A program made the position numbers and the translations under genes. The notes under the pieces are model-generated. The model had not been told where the DNA came from, made no database searches, and worked only from the letters and a program-made list of their open reading frames with translations. Positions 33,601-48,600 of a stretch of DNA of 64,000 nt are shown here, one piece after another (positions within the stretch are counted from its first letter, which is position 1; every line of letters begins with the position of its first letter). This DNA is from Oscillospiraceae bacterium (lineage in GTDB: Bacteria; Bacillota; Clostridia; Oscillospirales; Oscillospiraceae): the NCBI GenBank assembly GCA_022846075.1, contig AP025582.1:2604001-2668000 (forward strand). The letters are read 5' to 3'.

Positions 33601-36600
33601 TGCGTGTGCGCCTGCTCCGCCGTCAACGGCGTCTCCGCCCTCCACACCGAGATCCTGAAAACCGACGTATTCAAGGACGCCTACCAGCGCCAGCCCGACA
33701 AGTTCCACAATGTGACCAACGGCGTGGACCACCGCCGCTGGCTCAGCGAGGTCAACCCCGAGCTGGACGCCCTTATCATCGACTGCTGCGGCTCGGACAA
33801 ATACCTGCTCCAGCCCGACGCCCTCACCGAGCTGGAGAAATTCGCCGATGACGCCGCCGTGCTGGAAAAGCTGGCCGATATCAAAAAGCACAACAAGGCC
33901 CGCTTCGCCGCCTGGGTCCAGCGGGAGAGCGGCGTCCTCCTCAACACCGACGCCATGTTCGACGTGCAGGTGAAGCGCCTGCACGAGTATAAGCGCCAGC
34001 TTTTGAACGCCCTGCACATCATCTACCTGTGGCAGCAGCTCCACGCCAACCCCAACTTCGAGCTGACCCCCCGGGTCTACCTCTTCGGGGCCAAGGCCGC
34101 CCCCGGCTACGCCGTGGCCAAGGAGATCATCCACCTTTTGAACTCCCTGGCCGACACCGTCAACAAAGACCCAGTGTGCAGGGATAAGCTCCAGATGGTC
34201 TTTTTGGAGAACTACCGGGTGTCCATGGCCGAGACCCTCATCCCCGCCAGCGAGCTGTCCGAGCAGATCTCCACCGCCGGCAAGGAGGCCAGCGGCACCA
34301 GCAACATGAAGTTCATGATGAACGGCGCCCTCACCATCGGCACCCTGGACGGGGCCAACGTGGAGATGCACCAGCGGGTGGGCGACGAGAACTTCTTCCT
34401 CTTCGGCCTCAAGACCGAGGAGGTCAACGAGATGCGCCGCCGGGGCTACAAGTCCTACGAGTACTATATGCAGAACCCGGCCCTCAAGGCGGTCATCGAC
34501 CAGCTCACCGTGGGCTTTGACGACGGGGTGAGCTACGCGGGCCTGGCCAAGCGGCTCCTCTTCGGAAACGGCTGTCCCCCCGACGAGTACTTCCTCCTGG
34601 CCGACTTTGAGAGCTACCGCTCCGCCCAGCTCTCGGCGGGCCGGACCTATCTGGACCCCAAAGCCTGGAACCGGATGTCCCTCATCAACATCGCCCGGTC
34701 CGGCATCTTCGCCGCCGACCGGTCGATTCGGGATTACGCCGACGAGATTTGGCACGTGCCCCATAGATGAATGAAATGAAAACCGCCTTCCCTCTTTGCT
34801 GTAAGGGGGAAGGCGGTTCCTTTTTCTACGGACTGGTTGCATGTCAAACGTGCGTAAATCTGGGGGACATTTCTTTTCGGTCTTAGGGAAGGGTGACCTG
34901 GCCGGCATAGCCGGCCAGCCTGCGCTAAAAATGCGCCACCGGCGCATTTTCTTAACGCTGCGGCCCCAGACCCCCAAAGAAAAGTCTTTGGTGCTGACCT
35001 GCTCGCAGTTTCCCTTTTCAGTAGGAGGTCTACTGTCCGTTGATAGGGGTATAAGCACGGGTGCGTCTGTGCGACCCGTGGTTCTCCTTGCGCCGCTCGC
35101 CGCTGACGTGTACTTGATACAGCTTGGTCTTTAGCCTTCCCCTTGGGGGAAGGTGGCAGCCCGGAGGGCTGACGGATGAGGGGAACTGAGGAAAACACGA
35201 AAGGCTCTGCTAGAAAGATAACTTCCCCTCATCAGTCTGCTTCGCAGACAGCTTCCCCCAGGGGAAGCCTAAGGGCTTTCGAGCCTCACCCAATCTCCTG
35301 CCAAGGGCTCCCCCTCCGGGGGCACCCCAGGGTGGCCTCTTTTGCGTCGCTCGGCCGCTAAGTGGTGCGGCAGTATTCTTGATCTCAAAAATATTGTGCC
35401 ACACTATGGTAGCATATTGAAGTTATTATATTGGATAACCGATATAATGATGTCACTTTCCTGTCGAGTGACAGTATAAATTTGGGCTTAAATGCCATAT
35501 GATATACTTAAAGCTCATAAATGGAGGTATCTTATGGCTACAACGAAACGGGTGTTTACCTTGCGGCTGGAAGATTATACATATGATAAAATTGGGGTGC
35601 TGGCCACTCGGGAACACCGTTCAATGGCAAACTGCATCGAGTATATCCTTATGGATTATATCTCAAAAATTGAACAAGAACAGGGCGAAATCAAACCAGA
35701 GGGCGAAAGCTATGAATGACATCACACCTCGTGAACTCGAGGTCGAAGCCCTCCGGGAAAATGACGGGCTCACCTATAAGGCCATTGGGGCGTATCTGGG
35801 GGTCAGCCCAACCATGGCCCGCCATCTCTATGTTCACGCCAAACGCAAGCGGCGGGACGCCCTTCGCCGGGAGCTGTCCCACGGTGAAACAGAATGCCCC
35901 GTCAACGTCCCTTTCCTCCCCAGTGAGTTGACCGCCCTGCAGGACCTGCTCAAGCACGTGGTACAGACCCGCAGGCATAAGGGCAAAACCCTCTCCGCCT
36001 GCTACACCGACCGCGACTACGCCGCCGCCCGCCTGCTGTACAACAAACTGACCGGCAAAGACTAACTCCCACCTTCCAAGCCCTACCCAACCGAACCCCG
36101 GCCCCTTACTTCGTAACGGGGCCGGGGTTTTCCCACGCTCTTGTGGACAGCCCCGGGGGATGAATCCAAACAAGGGGGCCAAGGCCCCCTTGGCTGGCCG
36201 TTGAGAGTGGGGGTCCAGGGGGAGAGAGAGTCGGAACTCTCTCCCCCTGGCGTTTTTTCTGGGGGGTCTGGGGGTGCCATCTTTTCCACGCGGAAAAGAT
36301 GGTCCCCCAGGCTTCTCACGTCCCGATGCGCAATCAAGCGAAAAAAGAGGGACCACCCTCCCCGGGTGATCCCTCCCATATCACACTTCCATGATGACGG
36401 GCAAAATCATCGGATTCCGCTTGGTTTTCTTGAAGAGGTACCCGGACAAATCGTTCTTCATGTCCCCCTTCACGGCGGCCCAGTCCCGGCCATTGGACAT
36501 CTGGCTCTTCTCCATGGACTCCAGGGCCACGGTCTTGAGCTCCTCCATCAACCCCTCGGACTCCTTGACGTACACGAAGCCACGGGTGATGATGTCCGGC

Positions 36601-39600
36601 CCGGACATGAGCCCGCCGTCCATGGCGGACACGGAGGCCACCACCACGATCATGCCGTCCTCGGCCAGGTGCTTGCGGTCCCGGAGGACCACAGCCCCCA
36701 CGTCGCCCACGCCGTAGCCGTCCACAAAGACCCGCCCGGCGGGCACGGTGCCGTTGATGCGGGCGCTGTTGGCGTCCACCTCAATGACCTTGCCGATGTC
36801 GGAAATGACGATGTTCCGGGGGTCCATGCCCATCTCCTGGGCCAGCTTGGCGTGAATTTTCAAGTGCCGCTGCTCGCCGTGGACGGGGATAAAAAACCTG
36901 GGTTTCACCAGGGCGTGGATGATCTTCAGCTCGTCGGCGCAGGCGTGGCCGGAGACGTGGAGCTGCCCGGCCCGCTCGTTGACCACCTCGGCCCCCTTGC
37001 GGTAGAGCTCGTTGATGACGTTGCCGATGGCGTTCTCGTTGCCGGGGATGGCGGAGGCGGAGAAGATGATGCGGTCCCCGGCCTGGATCTCCACCTGCTT
37101 GTGGGTGTTGAAGGCCATGCGGGTCATGGCGGACATGGTCTCCCCCTGGCTGCCGGTGGTGACCACGCACACCTTGTTCCGGGGCAGGCCCTTGATCTGG
37201 TTGAGATCCACCAAGGTGCCCTCGGGGATGCTCATGTAGCCCAGCTCGGTGGAGACCTTGATGGCGTTCTCCATGCTCCGGCCGGTGATGGCCACCTTCC
37301 GGCCGTACTTGGCGGCCACGCTCACCACCTGCTGGATCCGGTCCACGTTGGAGGCGAAGGTGGCCACGATGATGCGCTCCTCACAGCCCCGGAACAGGCC
37401 GTCGAAGGAGGCGCCCACGCTGCGCTCGGACTTGGTGAAGCCCCCCCGCTCCACGTTGGTGGAGTCGCACAGCAGGGCCAGGACCCCCTCCTTGCCCAGC
37501 TGGCCCAGGCGGGCCAGGTCGATCATCCCGCCGGAGATGGGGGTGGGGTCGATCTTGAAGTCGCCGGTGTGGACGCACACCCCCGCCGGGCACTTGATGG
37601 CGAAGGCCACCGCGTCGGCGATGGAGTGGTTCACGTGGATGAACTCCACGCTGAACCGCCCCGCCTTCACCGTCTCCCCCGCCTCGCAGGTGATGAGCTT
37701 GGTCTTGCCCAGCAGGTGGTGCTCCTCCAGCTTCAGCCGGATGAGCCCGGCGGACATCCGGGTGGCGTACACCGGCACGTTCAGCTCCCGCATCAGGTAG
37801 GGCAGGGAGCCGATGTGGTCCTCGTGTCCGTGGGTGATGAAGATGCCCCGGATGCGGTTCTTGTTTTTCAGCAGGTAGGTGAAGTCCGGGATGACCACGT
37901 CGATGCCGTACATATCGTCGTCGGGGAAGCCCATGCCGGCATCCACCACGATCATGTCGCCGCCGTATTCGTAAACGGTCATGTTCTTGCCGATCTCGTT
38001 GAGACCGCCCAGGGAAATAATTTTCAGTTTTTCTGCCATGTGTGAATCATACACTCCTTTATCAGTACAGGTTGGGTGGATATGTATGGCATCCCTGAAA
38101 ACCGGGGGAACGCCTGGGGGCGCTCTCTCCACGGACAGGGACACCTGGGGACAAAGGAGCGCGGCGCGGGTTGCAAAGCGCACGCCAAAATCAGGCCAGG
38201 GGGCCGCCCCCAGTCCTGCCCGGCCCTGTATCGCCGGACAGTTGGGACGGTCCCCTCGCCGGGGCCCTCAATGTCCTTTTTGCCTTATATCATAGCGCTC
38301 ATAGCGCATAAAGCCGTTCAAAAGCACACCAATAACGGTGTTATTCTAAGTTAGTATACCACATCCAAGCGGAAAAGTATACCTCTAATTTTCCTGGTCC
38401 AGCTCCCGCACCTTCCGCCGGTAAAAGTCGCACAGCTCGGCGGCGGTCTCGGCGTCGGCGGCCTCGGCCACCACCCGGAGGGCGGAGCGGCGGGACATGG
38501 GCACCAGGTACACCCAGCCCTCCCCCACCTGGGCGCGGACTCCCTCCCCCTGGCTCCTGGCGGCGGGATCGCTGTTCAGCACCGCCCCCATCACACGGCC
38601 CCGGCCGGAGCGGAGGGGCACCTCTCCCCGGGCGGTGGCGAACCGGGGGCAGGCCTGGTCCAGGTCGGCCAGCCGCTCCCCCGTCAGCCCCAGCCGGGCG
38701 CAGATTCGGCAGCCGGCAAAGACGGCGTCCCACAGCCAGGGGAGGCTTCGCCACAGCTCCTCCGCATCCTCCCCGTCCCGGCCCAGCCGCAGGACCGCCC
38801 CGTGGAAGGCGGCGGCCACGGTGTCGGCGGCGGCGGGGGCCCAGGCGGGGAGGGCCGCCCGCCCCCCGCCGTTTTCAAACTCGATGAGGGTCAGCAGCAC
38901 CAACAGCCGCTCCGGGGCCACGGCCCGGCCCTCCTCGTCCCAGGCGGAGAGCCGGAAGCCCCCCAGGTCGGCGGACAGGATGGGCTGGCCCCGCCCCTCT
39001 CCCCGGCTCACCCGGCACCCCATGGCGGTCAGGGCGGCGGCCAGCGCCTCGTTGGCCGCGCCCCCCTTGGGCACCTGGACCCGGGTGGGACGCAGGGGGA
39101 TGGAGGAGAGGCGGCTGAGCCGGGCGGCCTCCTGGGCGTAGCCGGAGCGGGCCCCGGTGACGGTGTCGATGGTCCCCACCCGTCCGGCGGGGACCCGGCT
39201 CCCCTCCCCCCGGAGGAGGGCCCCCTCGATCTTCCGCCGCTCCCCCCGGGGCAGGGGCAGGCCCCAGGGGCCGAAGAGGCGCAGTTCGGCGGCGTCAGAG
39301 TCCTGCTGGATAAAGAGGGTGACGGGCAGCTGGTAGTAGCGGCCCACCCAGGCCCCCGCGGAGGGGCACAGGGCGTCGCTGGCCAGGGCCCGCCCCCCGG
39401 CGGCGGCCACGCCGCACCCGGCGGCACGGCCCAGCATCCCGGCTCCGTCTCCCCCGGCCCAGCCCAGGCCCACCTGGCCCCGCTCCCCCAGGATGGCCCC
39501 CAGGGCCAGCATGGCCTCGGGGGTCAGCTCCTCCCCCACGGTGCCCCGAAGGGCCCCGCCGTCGGAGAACTTTAATGCCCCGGCGCTGCCGGCGGTGACC

Positions 39601-42600
39601 AGGGAGGAGGTAGCCTTGCCCCCCTCGGGCACCCGGCGGCCGGGCCACAGCTTGACGCCGGGTGCCACGATGGCCTCGGCCCCCACGGCGGCCCCCTCCC
39701 CCAGCACGGCTCCCGGGCCCACCATGGCCCTGCGGTGGACAGCGGCGCCCTTGCAGAGGATGGCCCCGGTGACCTCGGCCCCCTCCCCCACGCTGGCCCC
39801 CAGAAGGACGGAGCGCTCCACCACCGCCCCGGTCTCCACGGTGGAGCCGTCCCCCAGGACGGCGCAGGGCCCCACGATGGAGCCGGGGGCCAGCCAGACC
39901 CGCTCCCCCACCCAGCAGGGTGGGCGCAGCTCCACCCCGGCGGGGGGCGTGGTCAGCAGCCCCCGGCCCAGGTCCAGCTTCACCTTCCCCGTCAGGGCGT
40001 CGGCGGCGGAGTCCAGGTAGGCCTTGCAGTCCCCCATGTCCTGCCAGTAACCCTCGCTCTCCCAGCCGTAGAGGGGCTCCCCCTTGGCCAGGAGCTGAGG
40101 GAAGAGGTCCTTGCCGAAATCGTACTCGGTGTCCTCGGGCACCAGGTCCATGGCCCGGCGGGTGAGGACGTAGACCCCGGTGTTCACAAGCTCCGTGTCC
40201 ACCTGGCTCCACCCCGGCTTCTCCACGAAGCCCAGCACCCGGCCCTCCCCGTCCACCCGCACGAGGCCGTATTCCAATGGCTCCTCCCGGCGGCACAGGG
40301 CCAGGGAGGCCGCCCAGCGGCGGCTTTGGTGGAGGGCGCAGAGCTCCGTCAGGTCCAGATCGCACACCGCGTCCCCGCTGATGACCAGGAAATCCTCGTC
40401 CCCCAGGAAGTCCATGCACTTTTTGACGCCCCCCGCCGTCCCCAGGGGGGTGTCCTCCACAAAGTAGGTCAGCTTCACGCCGTAATCGGCGCCGTCGCCG
40501 AAGAAATCGGTGACGGCGCCGGGGAGGTAGCGCAGGGTGACGGCGATGTCTTTTACCCCGTGGCGGCGCAGGAGGTCCAGGATGTGGCCCAGCACGGGCT
40601 TGCCCAGCAGGGGGGTCATGGGTTTGGGGCGGCCCAGGGTGAGCGGGCGCAGACGGCTGCCCTCGCCCCCCGCTAAAATCACTGCTTTCATGGGGAACAC
40701 CACCTTGTTTTTGTGATGCTCCTTAGTATGGCTAGAGTTTTATAAAAATACCCGGCTTTACTTTTGGGGGAAAAATGGTAGTATAATGAAAACGATTTTT
40801 ATTGTCAGGCAGGGGTGGCTGGGGAACATAAAAAAGCCCGGGCCCATTACGAAGTAACGGGCCCGGGGCAGCTCAAAGGCTTCCCCTGGGGTCTAGTGGC
40901 CCTTAGCGACAGCTTAGGGCCACTTGATGCAAGCGAAGTCGTTGAAGTTGTCGAGTGAAACGAGACTGATGAGGGGAACTTATCATCTAGCACAGCCTTT
41001 CCCATAACCCCAGTTCCCCTCATCCGTCAGCCCTTCGGGCTGCCACCTTCCCCCAAGGGGAAGGCGAGAGACCCACCTTCTGTCAAGCACACATCAGCGG
41101 CAGCGGCGCGAAAGGGACTGCGTGTCGCACAGACGCACCCGTGCTTATACCCCCAACAATGGGCAGTAGACCTGCTACCGGAAAGGGAATCTGCGATCAG
41201 GGCCGCACCAAAAGACTTTTCTTTGGGGGTCTGGGGGAGGTTTCTTTTCCTCGGGAAAAGAAACCTCCCCCAGAGTTACGCACGTCCCGACGTGCAATCA
41301 CGCAAAAGAGAAAGGAACTCCCACCATGAACATCCAAATCTTCGGCAAATCCAAATGCTTTGACACCAAAAAGGCCGAGCGGTACTTCAAGGAGCGCCGG
41401 GTCAAGTTCCAGGCCGTGGACCTGCTGAAATACGGCATGAGCCGGGGTGAGCTCCTCAGCGTCATCCGGGCTGTGGGCCTGGATGCGGTCATCGACCAGA
41501 AGCACCCCGACGCCCCGCTCCTGAATTACCTGGCCTACGACGACGCCAAGCTGGAAAAGCTGGTGGAGGACCCCCGGCTCCTTAAGACCCCCATCGTCCG
41601 TAACGGAAAGCTGGCCACCGTGGGCTACCAGCCCGAGGTGTGGAAGAGCTGGGAGCCGTAGCGTTAAGCAAACGGGCCAGTGGCCCGTTTGTAGCGTAGG
41701 CCGGCCGGCTATGCCGGCCGGGTCTCTCCCCCTGCGGAGACTGGGTGGGCACCTATGTACTTTCCAGAGAGGCGCGGAGCATTTTGCGCCACTCCTCCAC
41801 CGCCCAGCCGGGGGCGGTGAGGACCACCCCGGAGCCCAGGCCGAAGAGCCAGCCGTAAAACTGGGGGGACACCACCGCCTCCACCGTCAGGAGAAAGTGG
41901 TCCGGGCCGTCGGGGATGAGGATCACGTCCTGGCCGAACCGATCCAGCATCACGTTCACCAGGGCGTTCTCACACCGCAGCCGCACCTGGGCCTCCTTCC
42001 CCGAGAACATATGGAAGTGCTTTTGGCCGTACTGGGCCAGGTCGAAGGTTTCACAGGCCCGGTTGGACGTCCGGGGCAGGCCGGTCACCGTCAGCTCGGC
42101 GGTCTTGTCCACCCGGTAGTGGCGCAGCTCCTTCACGGCGTGGTCCCAGCCCACCAGATAGTAGTTCTCGTCGCTCCAGATGAGGCCGCAGGGGGAGACG
42201 GTGTACCGCTTCCCCTCCCGGCGGAAAACCTTTTCCTTTTTCACGTTGTAGTCAAAATACTGGAAGGTCACCGCCCGCCCCGCCGTGATGGCCGTATGGA
42301 GCTTGTCGATGGCATAGTACACGCTCTCGTTGTCCGTCTTTACCCGCCGGTCCACGTAGACCTGCCGCTGGAGCTGCCTGGCCTGTCCCTGGCTGGTGAG
42401 GCCCTCCAGCTTGTGGATGAGGGCGTCGCTTTTCCTGCGGCTGATAAACCGGGAGGACTGCACCGCGTCCACCAGCAGCTTCAGCTCCGGCAGCTCGAAC
42501 TCCCGCTGGCCGATGAACCAGCCAGCGTCCTTCCCCTTTTTGAACTGTACGTCCAGCCCGAATTCCCGCAGGATCTCCATGTCCCGGTAGATGCTCTTGC

Positions 42601-45600
42601 GCTCGGCGGAGATACCCTGCCGGGCCAGGGCCTCGATGAGGACCGGGGTGGGGATGGGCTGGTCCTCGTCCCCCCGCTCCAGCAAAAGCTGGCGGAGGAT
42701 GAGCAGCTTGGCCTTCTGCCCGCTCTGTTTCGGCATCCTTCATTCCCCCTTTCACAGCCTTATCCTACCAGATATGCTGTACCATAAAAAGGACTCTTCC
42801 GCCAGGATACCACATTTTTCCTCCCCGCGCAAGGGCGGGCGGCGGCTTCCGACGCTTTGCAACCCCTCCCCGCCATTCCTGCATTTTTTATTTACAAACG
42901 TTGGCCGGCGTGGTAAAATTAATACAATAGTTTGCTAAAGTGTGATTTGAGTTTTAGGTGGTGTTTTCCTTGCGCATTTGCGATATCCAGGTGGGCTCCA
43001 TCTCCCTGCCCCTGACCCACCCCTTTAAGACCGCCCTGCGCAGCGTGGACCACGTGGACGACGTGGTGGTACGGGTCATCGGGGAGGACGGCCGGATGGG
43101 CTGCGGCGAGGCCCCTCCCACCGCCGTCATCACCGGGGAGACCAAGGGCTCCGTGGCCTGCGCCGTGAAGGAGTTCATCGCCCCCGCCCTGATTGGGATG
43201 GACCTGATGGACCTGGAGGCAGTCATGGCGCGGCTCCAGGGCTGCATGGTACATAACACCTCCGCCAAGGCCGCCGTGGACATGGCCCTGCTGGACCTCT
43301 GGGGCAAGGCCCTGGGCGCGCCCCTGTGGCGGCTTCTGGGGGGCGCGAAAAAGTCTTTTTCCACCGACCTCACCATCTCGGTCAACGGCGTGGACGAGAT
43401 GGTCCGGGACAGCCTGGAGGCCGTGGGCCGGGGCTTCAACATTTTGAAGGTCAAGGTGGGCAAGGAGAGCAAAACCGACGTGGAACGGCTCACCGCCATT
43501 CGGAAGGCCGTGGGGCCGGAGGTGAAGCTCCGGGTGGACGCCAACCAGGGGTGGAGCCCCCGGGAGGCGGTGCGGATCATCTCCGCTCTGGAAGACGCGG
43601 GGCTCAACATGGAGCTGGTGGAGCAGCCGGTGCCCGCCGCCGATTTCGAGGGGATGAAGTACGTCACCGCCCGCGTGAACACCCCCATCCTGGCCGACGA
43701 GAGCGTCTTTTCCCCCGCCGACGCCGTGCGGGTCATCCAGGAGCGGGCCGCCGACCTCATCAATATCAAGCTGATGAAGACCGGCGGCGTGTGGCCCGCC
43801 CTGAAGCTGTGCGCCATCGCGGAAACTTTCGGGGTGGAGTGTATGATCGGGTGTATGCTGGAGAGCAAGCTGTCGGTCTCCGCCGCCGCCCACCTGTGCG
43901 CCGCCAAGGGGGTCATCACCCGGGCCGACCTGGACGGGCCCAGCCTTTGCTCCGTGGACCCCTTCTCCGGCGGGCCGGTCTTTGACGGGCCCACCGTCAC
44001 CATGACCGAGGAGCCGGGCATCGGGGTGGGGGATATTCCCTGTACCGACTGGCAGTAAGCCTCTTTTATAAGTGAGGGCCATGGCCCTCACTTGGCTTCC
44101 CCTGGGGGAAGCTGGCTGGCCAAAGGCCAGACTGATGAGGGGAAGGTACCGTTTTGGCAGGGCCTTTTCCGTATCCACAGTTCCCCTCATCCGGCGGCTG
44201 CGCCGCCACCTTCCCCCGGGGGAAGGCTCTATATTGCACTGCGTGCAACGGGGCACGAAACACCCCTTGTGATAAAATTGGAACGGAAAGAAGGATCAGC
44301 ATGAAACGAATGAAGCGCGTATTGGCCCTGACCCTGTCCGCGGCTCTGGCCCTGTCTCTGGCCGCCTGCGGCGACAAGAAGGACCCCGCCCCCAGCGCCG
44401 GCGGGGAGACCCCCGTCAGCTCCGCCCCCGGCCAGGAGGCGGTGTATACCCGCCTCTACGGCAGCGAGGTCACCACCTTCAACTACCTCTACACCTCCAA
44501 CACCAACGACCTCCAGATGTCCGCCAACTGCGTGGACTGCCTGGTGGAGTACGACAGCTACGGCGTGATGATCCCCTCCCTGGCCGAGAGCTGGGAGAAC
44601 AACGCCGACAACACCGAGTGGACCTTCCACATCCGCAAGGGCGTGAAGTGGGTGGACTACCAGGGCAGCGAGGTGGGCGACGTCACCGCCCACGACTGGG
44701 TCACCGCCGCCCGGTGGGCCAACGAGGCCAAGAACCAGGCGGGCAACCAGTACATGTACAACGGCATCGTCAAGAACGCCGAGGCCTATTACAACTACAC
44801 CGCCTACCTGCTGGAGAGCGACAACGGCACCAAGACCGTCAATGAGGACGGGGAGGCCATCGACCCGGTGGCCGAGGTGAAGTTTGAGGACGTGGGCGTC
44901 AAGGCCACGGACGACTACACCCTGGTCTACACCATGGAGGCACCCTGCTCCTACTTCCCCTCCGTCCTCTCCTACTCCAGCTATATGCCGGTCTACGCCC
45001 CCTTCCTGGAGCAGATGGGGGAGAACTTCGGCGCCGCCACCGGCCCGGACACCATCCTCTATAACGGCGCTTTCCTCATGAGCGAGTTCGCCCCCCAGGA
45101 CCACCGCACCCTGGTGAAGAACCCCACCTACTGGGACAAGGACAACGTGTTCCTGGACAGGATGGAGTGGCGCTACAACAACACCGCCAACACTCTGGGG
45201 CCCGAGCAGTTCGTCCGGGGCGAGGTGTCCTGGGCCCAGCTGGACGCCTCCCTGCTGACCTCCTGGCTCCAGGACGACGCCAAGTATGAGATGGTCTCCC
45301 CCAGCCGCCCCAGCGTGGCCTACTCCTACTTCTATGCCTTCAACTTTGAGCCCCGGTTCGACGCCTCCCTGGAGCCCGATAACTGGCTGCTGGCCGTCAA
45401 CAACGAGAATTTCCGCCAGTCCATTCTGCACGCCCTGGACCGGGTGGGCGCTCTGGCCATCCAGGACCCCCAGAACCCGGAGACCTTGGTGAACAACACC
45501 ATCACCCCCGCCACCTTCGCCAGCGCCGAGGGCCTGGACTACACCCAGTACCCCGCCTTGAAGGCCATCAGCGATGGGGACAGCTTTGACGTCGACGCCG

Positions 45601-48600
45601 CCCTGGTGTACAAGGCCGCCGCCGTGGAAGAGCTCACCGCCGCGGGCTGCACCTTCCCCGTGAAGGTCTATATGCGCTATAACCCCGACACCGCCAACTG
45701 GGACAAGGAGTGCCAGCTCGTGGAGCAGCAGCTTGAGAAGGCCCTGGGCGCCGACTACATCGACATCATCGTGGAGGCCGGCCCCGCCAAGAACTTCCTC
45801 TCCACCGTCCGCCGCACCGGCGACTTCGGCCTGATGAAGTGCAACTGGGGCGCCGACTACGCCGACCCCCAGACCTGGACCGACCCCTTCGGCGAGAACA
45901 ACACCTATAACTTCATGAACCAGGACGCCTCCCGCTCCGTAGCCGACGCCCCCTGCGACAGCAAGTCCCCCGAGACCCAGGCTTTGGTGGCGCAGTACTA
46001 CGAGCTGGTGAACGCCGCCAAGGCCATCACCGACGACGATGCCGCCCGCTATACCGCCTTCGCCGAGGCCGAGGCCTTCCTCATCGACCACGCCCTGGTG
46101 ATCCCCTTCTCCCTCTCCACCGACGGCTACGTGGCCACCCGCCTCAACGTCTTTGAGGCCCAGTACGCCCCCTACGGCCTGGCCCTCCAGCGTTTCAAGT
46201 ACCAGCACCTCATGGAGAAGCCCATGACCATGGAGCAGTTCAACACCCTCTACGCCCAGTGGCAGACCGACCGGGCCGCGGCCCTGGCCAAGGCCGGTGC
46301 GTAAGCACGGGCTGGCCGCTCTTTCAGAGGTCCCCCTCATCCGTCACCGGCGAAGCCGGTGACACCTTCTACCCACAGGGCATGAGCTGTCCGTAAGCGG
46401 CGCAGCCGCTAACGGACAGCCAACCCCAAGGGGAAGGCTTGGTTCTCTTCAACAGCGGAGAGAGGAAGGCGGCTTTGCCGCCTTCCTCCCCGCATATATG
46501 ACGGCTTCACCCCCATGTGGAGCCGCGATATATGCGTCGCCCTCTTATACAAAGGAGGTCCACCTATGGCGAAATACATCGGGAAGCGTCTGCTGCGCTC
46601 CATCCTGACGCTTTTTATCATTATTACCATCGTCTTCGCCCTGCTGCGGCTCATGCCCATCGAGGGCTATTTCCAGAACTTTGAGAAGATGAGCTCGGTG
46701 CAGATCAAGGTTGGGCTCCAGCAGCTTGGGCTCACCGATCCCCTCCCCGTCCAGCTGGGCAACTTCTGGAAGGGGGTTTTCCGGGGGGATCTGGGGGTGA
46801 GCCACAAGTACCGGGTGGGGGTCCCCGTGCTGGAGATCATCGCCGGGAAGCTGCCCCTGTCCCTGGCCATCGGCCTGTCCGCCCTGGGCATCGCCCTGGT
46901 GCTGGGTCTGCCCCTGGGCATCCTCATGGCCCGCTCCACCCGCACCAAGTGGAAGATCGGGGACAGGCTGGGCACCGTGTTCGTGGTGGTCATCCAGGCC
47001 ATCCCGGCGGCGGTCTATTACCTCCTCATCCAGTTCTACGCCTCCCGGCTGCCGGGGCTGTCCATGTTCTTCTACCCGGACAGGCCCCTGACCTGGATCC
47101 TCCCCGTCTTCTCCCTGGCCCTGGGCAACATCGCCTACTACGCCATGTGGCTGCGCCGCTACATGGTGGACGAGTCCAACAAGGACTACGTGAAGCTGGC
47201 CCGGGCCAAGGGGGTGCCCGCCGCGGACATCTCCCGCAAGCACGTTTTCCGCAACGCCTTCGTGCCCCTGGTGCAGTTCATCCCCACCTCGGTGATCCTG
47301 ACCTTGATGGGTTCCCTCTACGTGGAGAGCCTCTACTCCATCCCCGGCATGGGCGGTCTGCTGGTCACCGCCATCCAGAACCAGGACAACACCCTGGTGC
47401 AGGCCTTGGTGCTCATCTACGCCGCTATCTCCATCCTGGGGCTGCTGGTGGGGGATATCCTCATGGCAATTTTGGACCCCCGCATCACCCTCGGGAAGAA
47501 AGAAGGTGGCCGCTGATGGCGTTTTTCCGAATCAAGGACAGCAAGACCCAGCAGTTGGCCGACGGGCTGAACGCCCAGGCCCGGCGGGAGTTCACCGAGG
47601 AGGAGCTCTTCCAGAGCGCCCCCTACGACCCGGACGCCGGGGAACGGGGCGGGTACTCCAATTACTCCTACTGGGGCTCCACCTTCCGGGCTTTCGGCAA
47701 GAACCGGGTGGCCATGTTCTTCCTGTGCGTCATCCTGGCCACCCTCCTCTTCACCTTTCTGGAGCCGCTTTTGCCCTACGACCGGGAGCCCAACACCATC
47801 TACTACACCGAGCAGGCGGAGGTGAACCTCTTCACCCGCCAGCCGGTGCTGGACGAGCACGGGAACCCGGTCATCAAAACCTCCCTGGCCAAGGACCTGG
47901 CCCCCGGTTCTGAATTCTGGTTCGGCACCAACACCATCGGCCAGGATTTGTGGAGCCAGATTTGGTCGGGCACCCGGAACAGCCTGTTCATCGGCTTCGC
48001 CGTGGCCTGTGTGGATGCCATCCTGGGTATCCTGATGGGGGTGTTGTGGGGCTATGTGCGCAAGCTGGACTTCCTCTTTACCGAGGTCTACAATATCTTC
48101 GACAACGTGCCCCAGACCCTCATCGTCATGATTATCTCCTACATCCTCCGCCCGGGGATGTCCACCATGATCTTCGCCATGTGCCTCACCTCCTGGCTCC
48201 AGACCGCCCGGTTCGTGCGCAACCAGGTGGTCATCATCCGGGACCGGGACTACAACCTGGCCTCCCGGTGCCTGGGCACCTCCACCTGGAAGATCATCAC
48301 CAAAAACCTCCTGCCCTACCTTGTCAGCATCATCACCATGCGCATGGCCCTGGCCATCCCGGCGGCCATCAACAACGAGGTCTTTATCACCTACATCGGC
48401 CTGGGCGTGCCGCTGGAGACCCCCACCCTGGGCAACCTCCTGGAGGCGGGGCGGAAGGTCATGAGCGAGGCGGCCCTGCGCTACCAGCTCTTCTTCCCCG
48501 TCATCATCCTGGCCGCCATCACCATCTCCTTTTACATCATCGGCAACGCCTTCGCCGACGCCGCCGACCCGAAGAACCATGTGAACTAATAGCCTTCCCC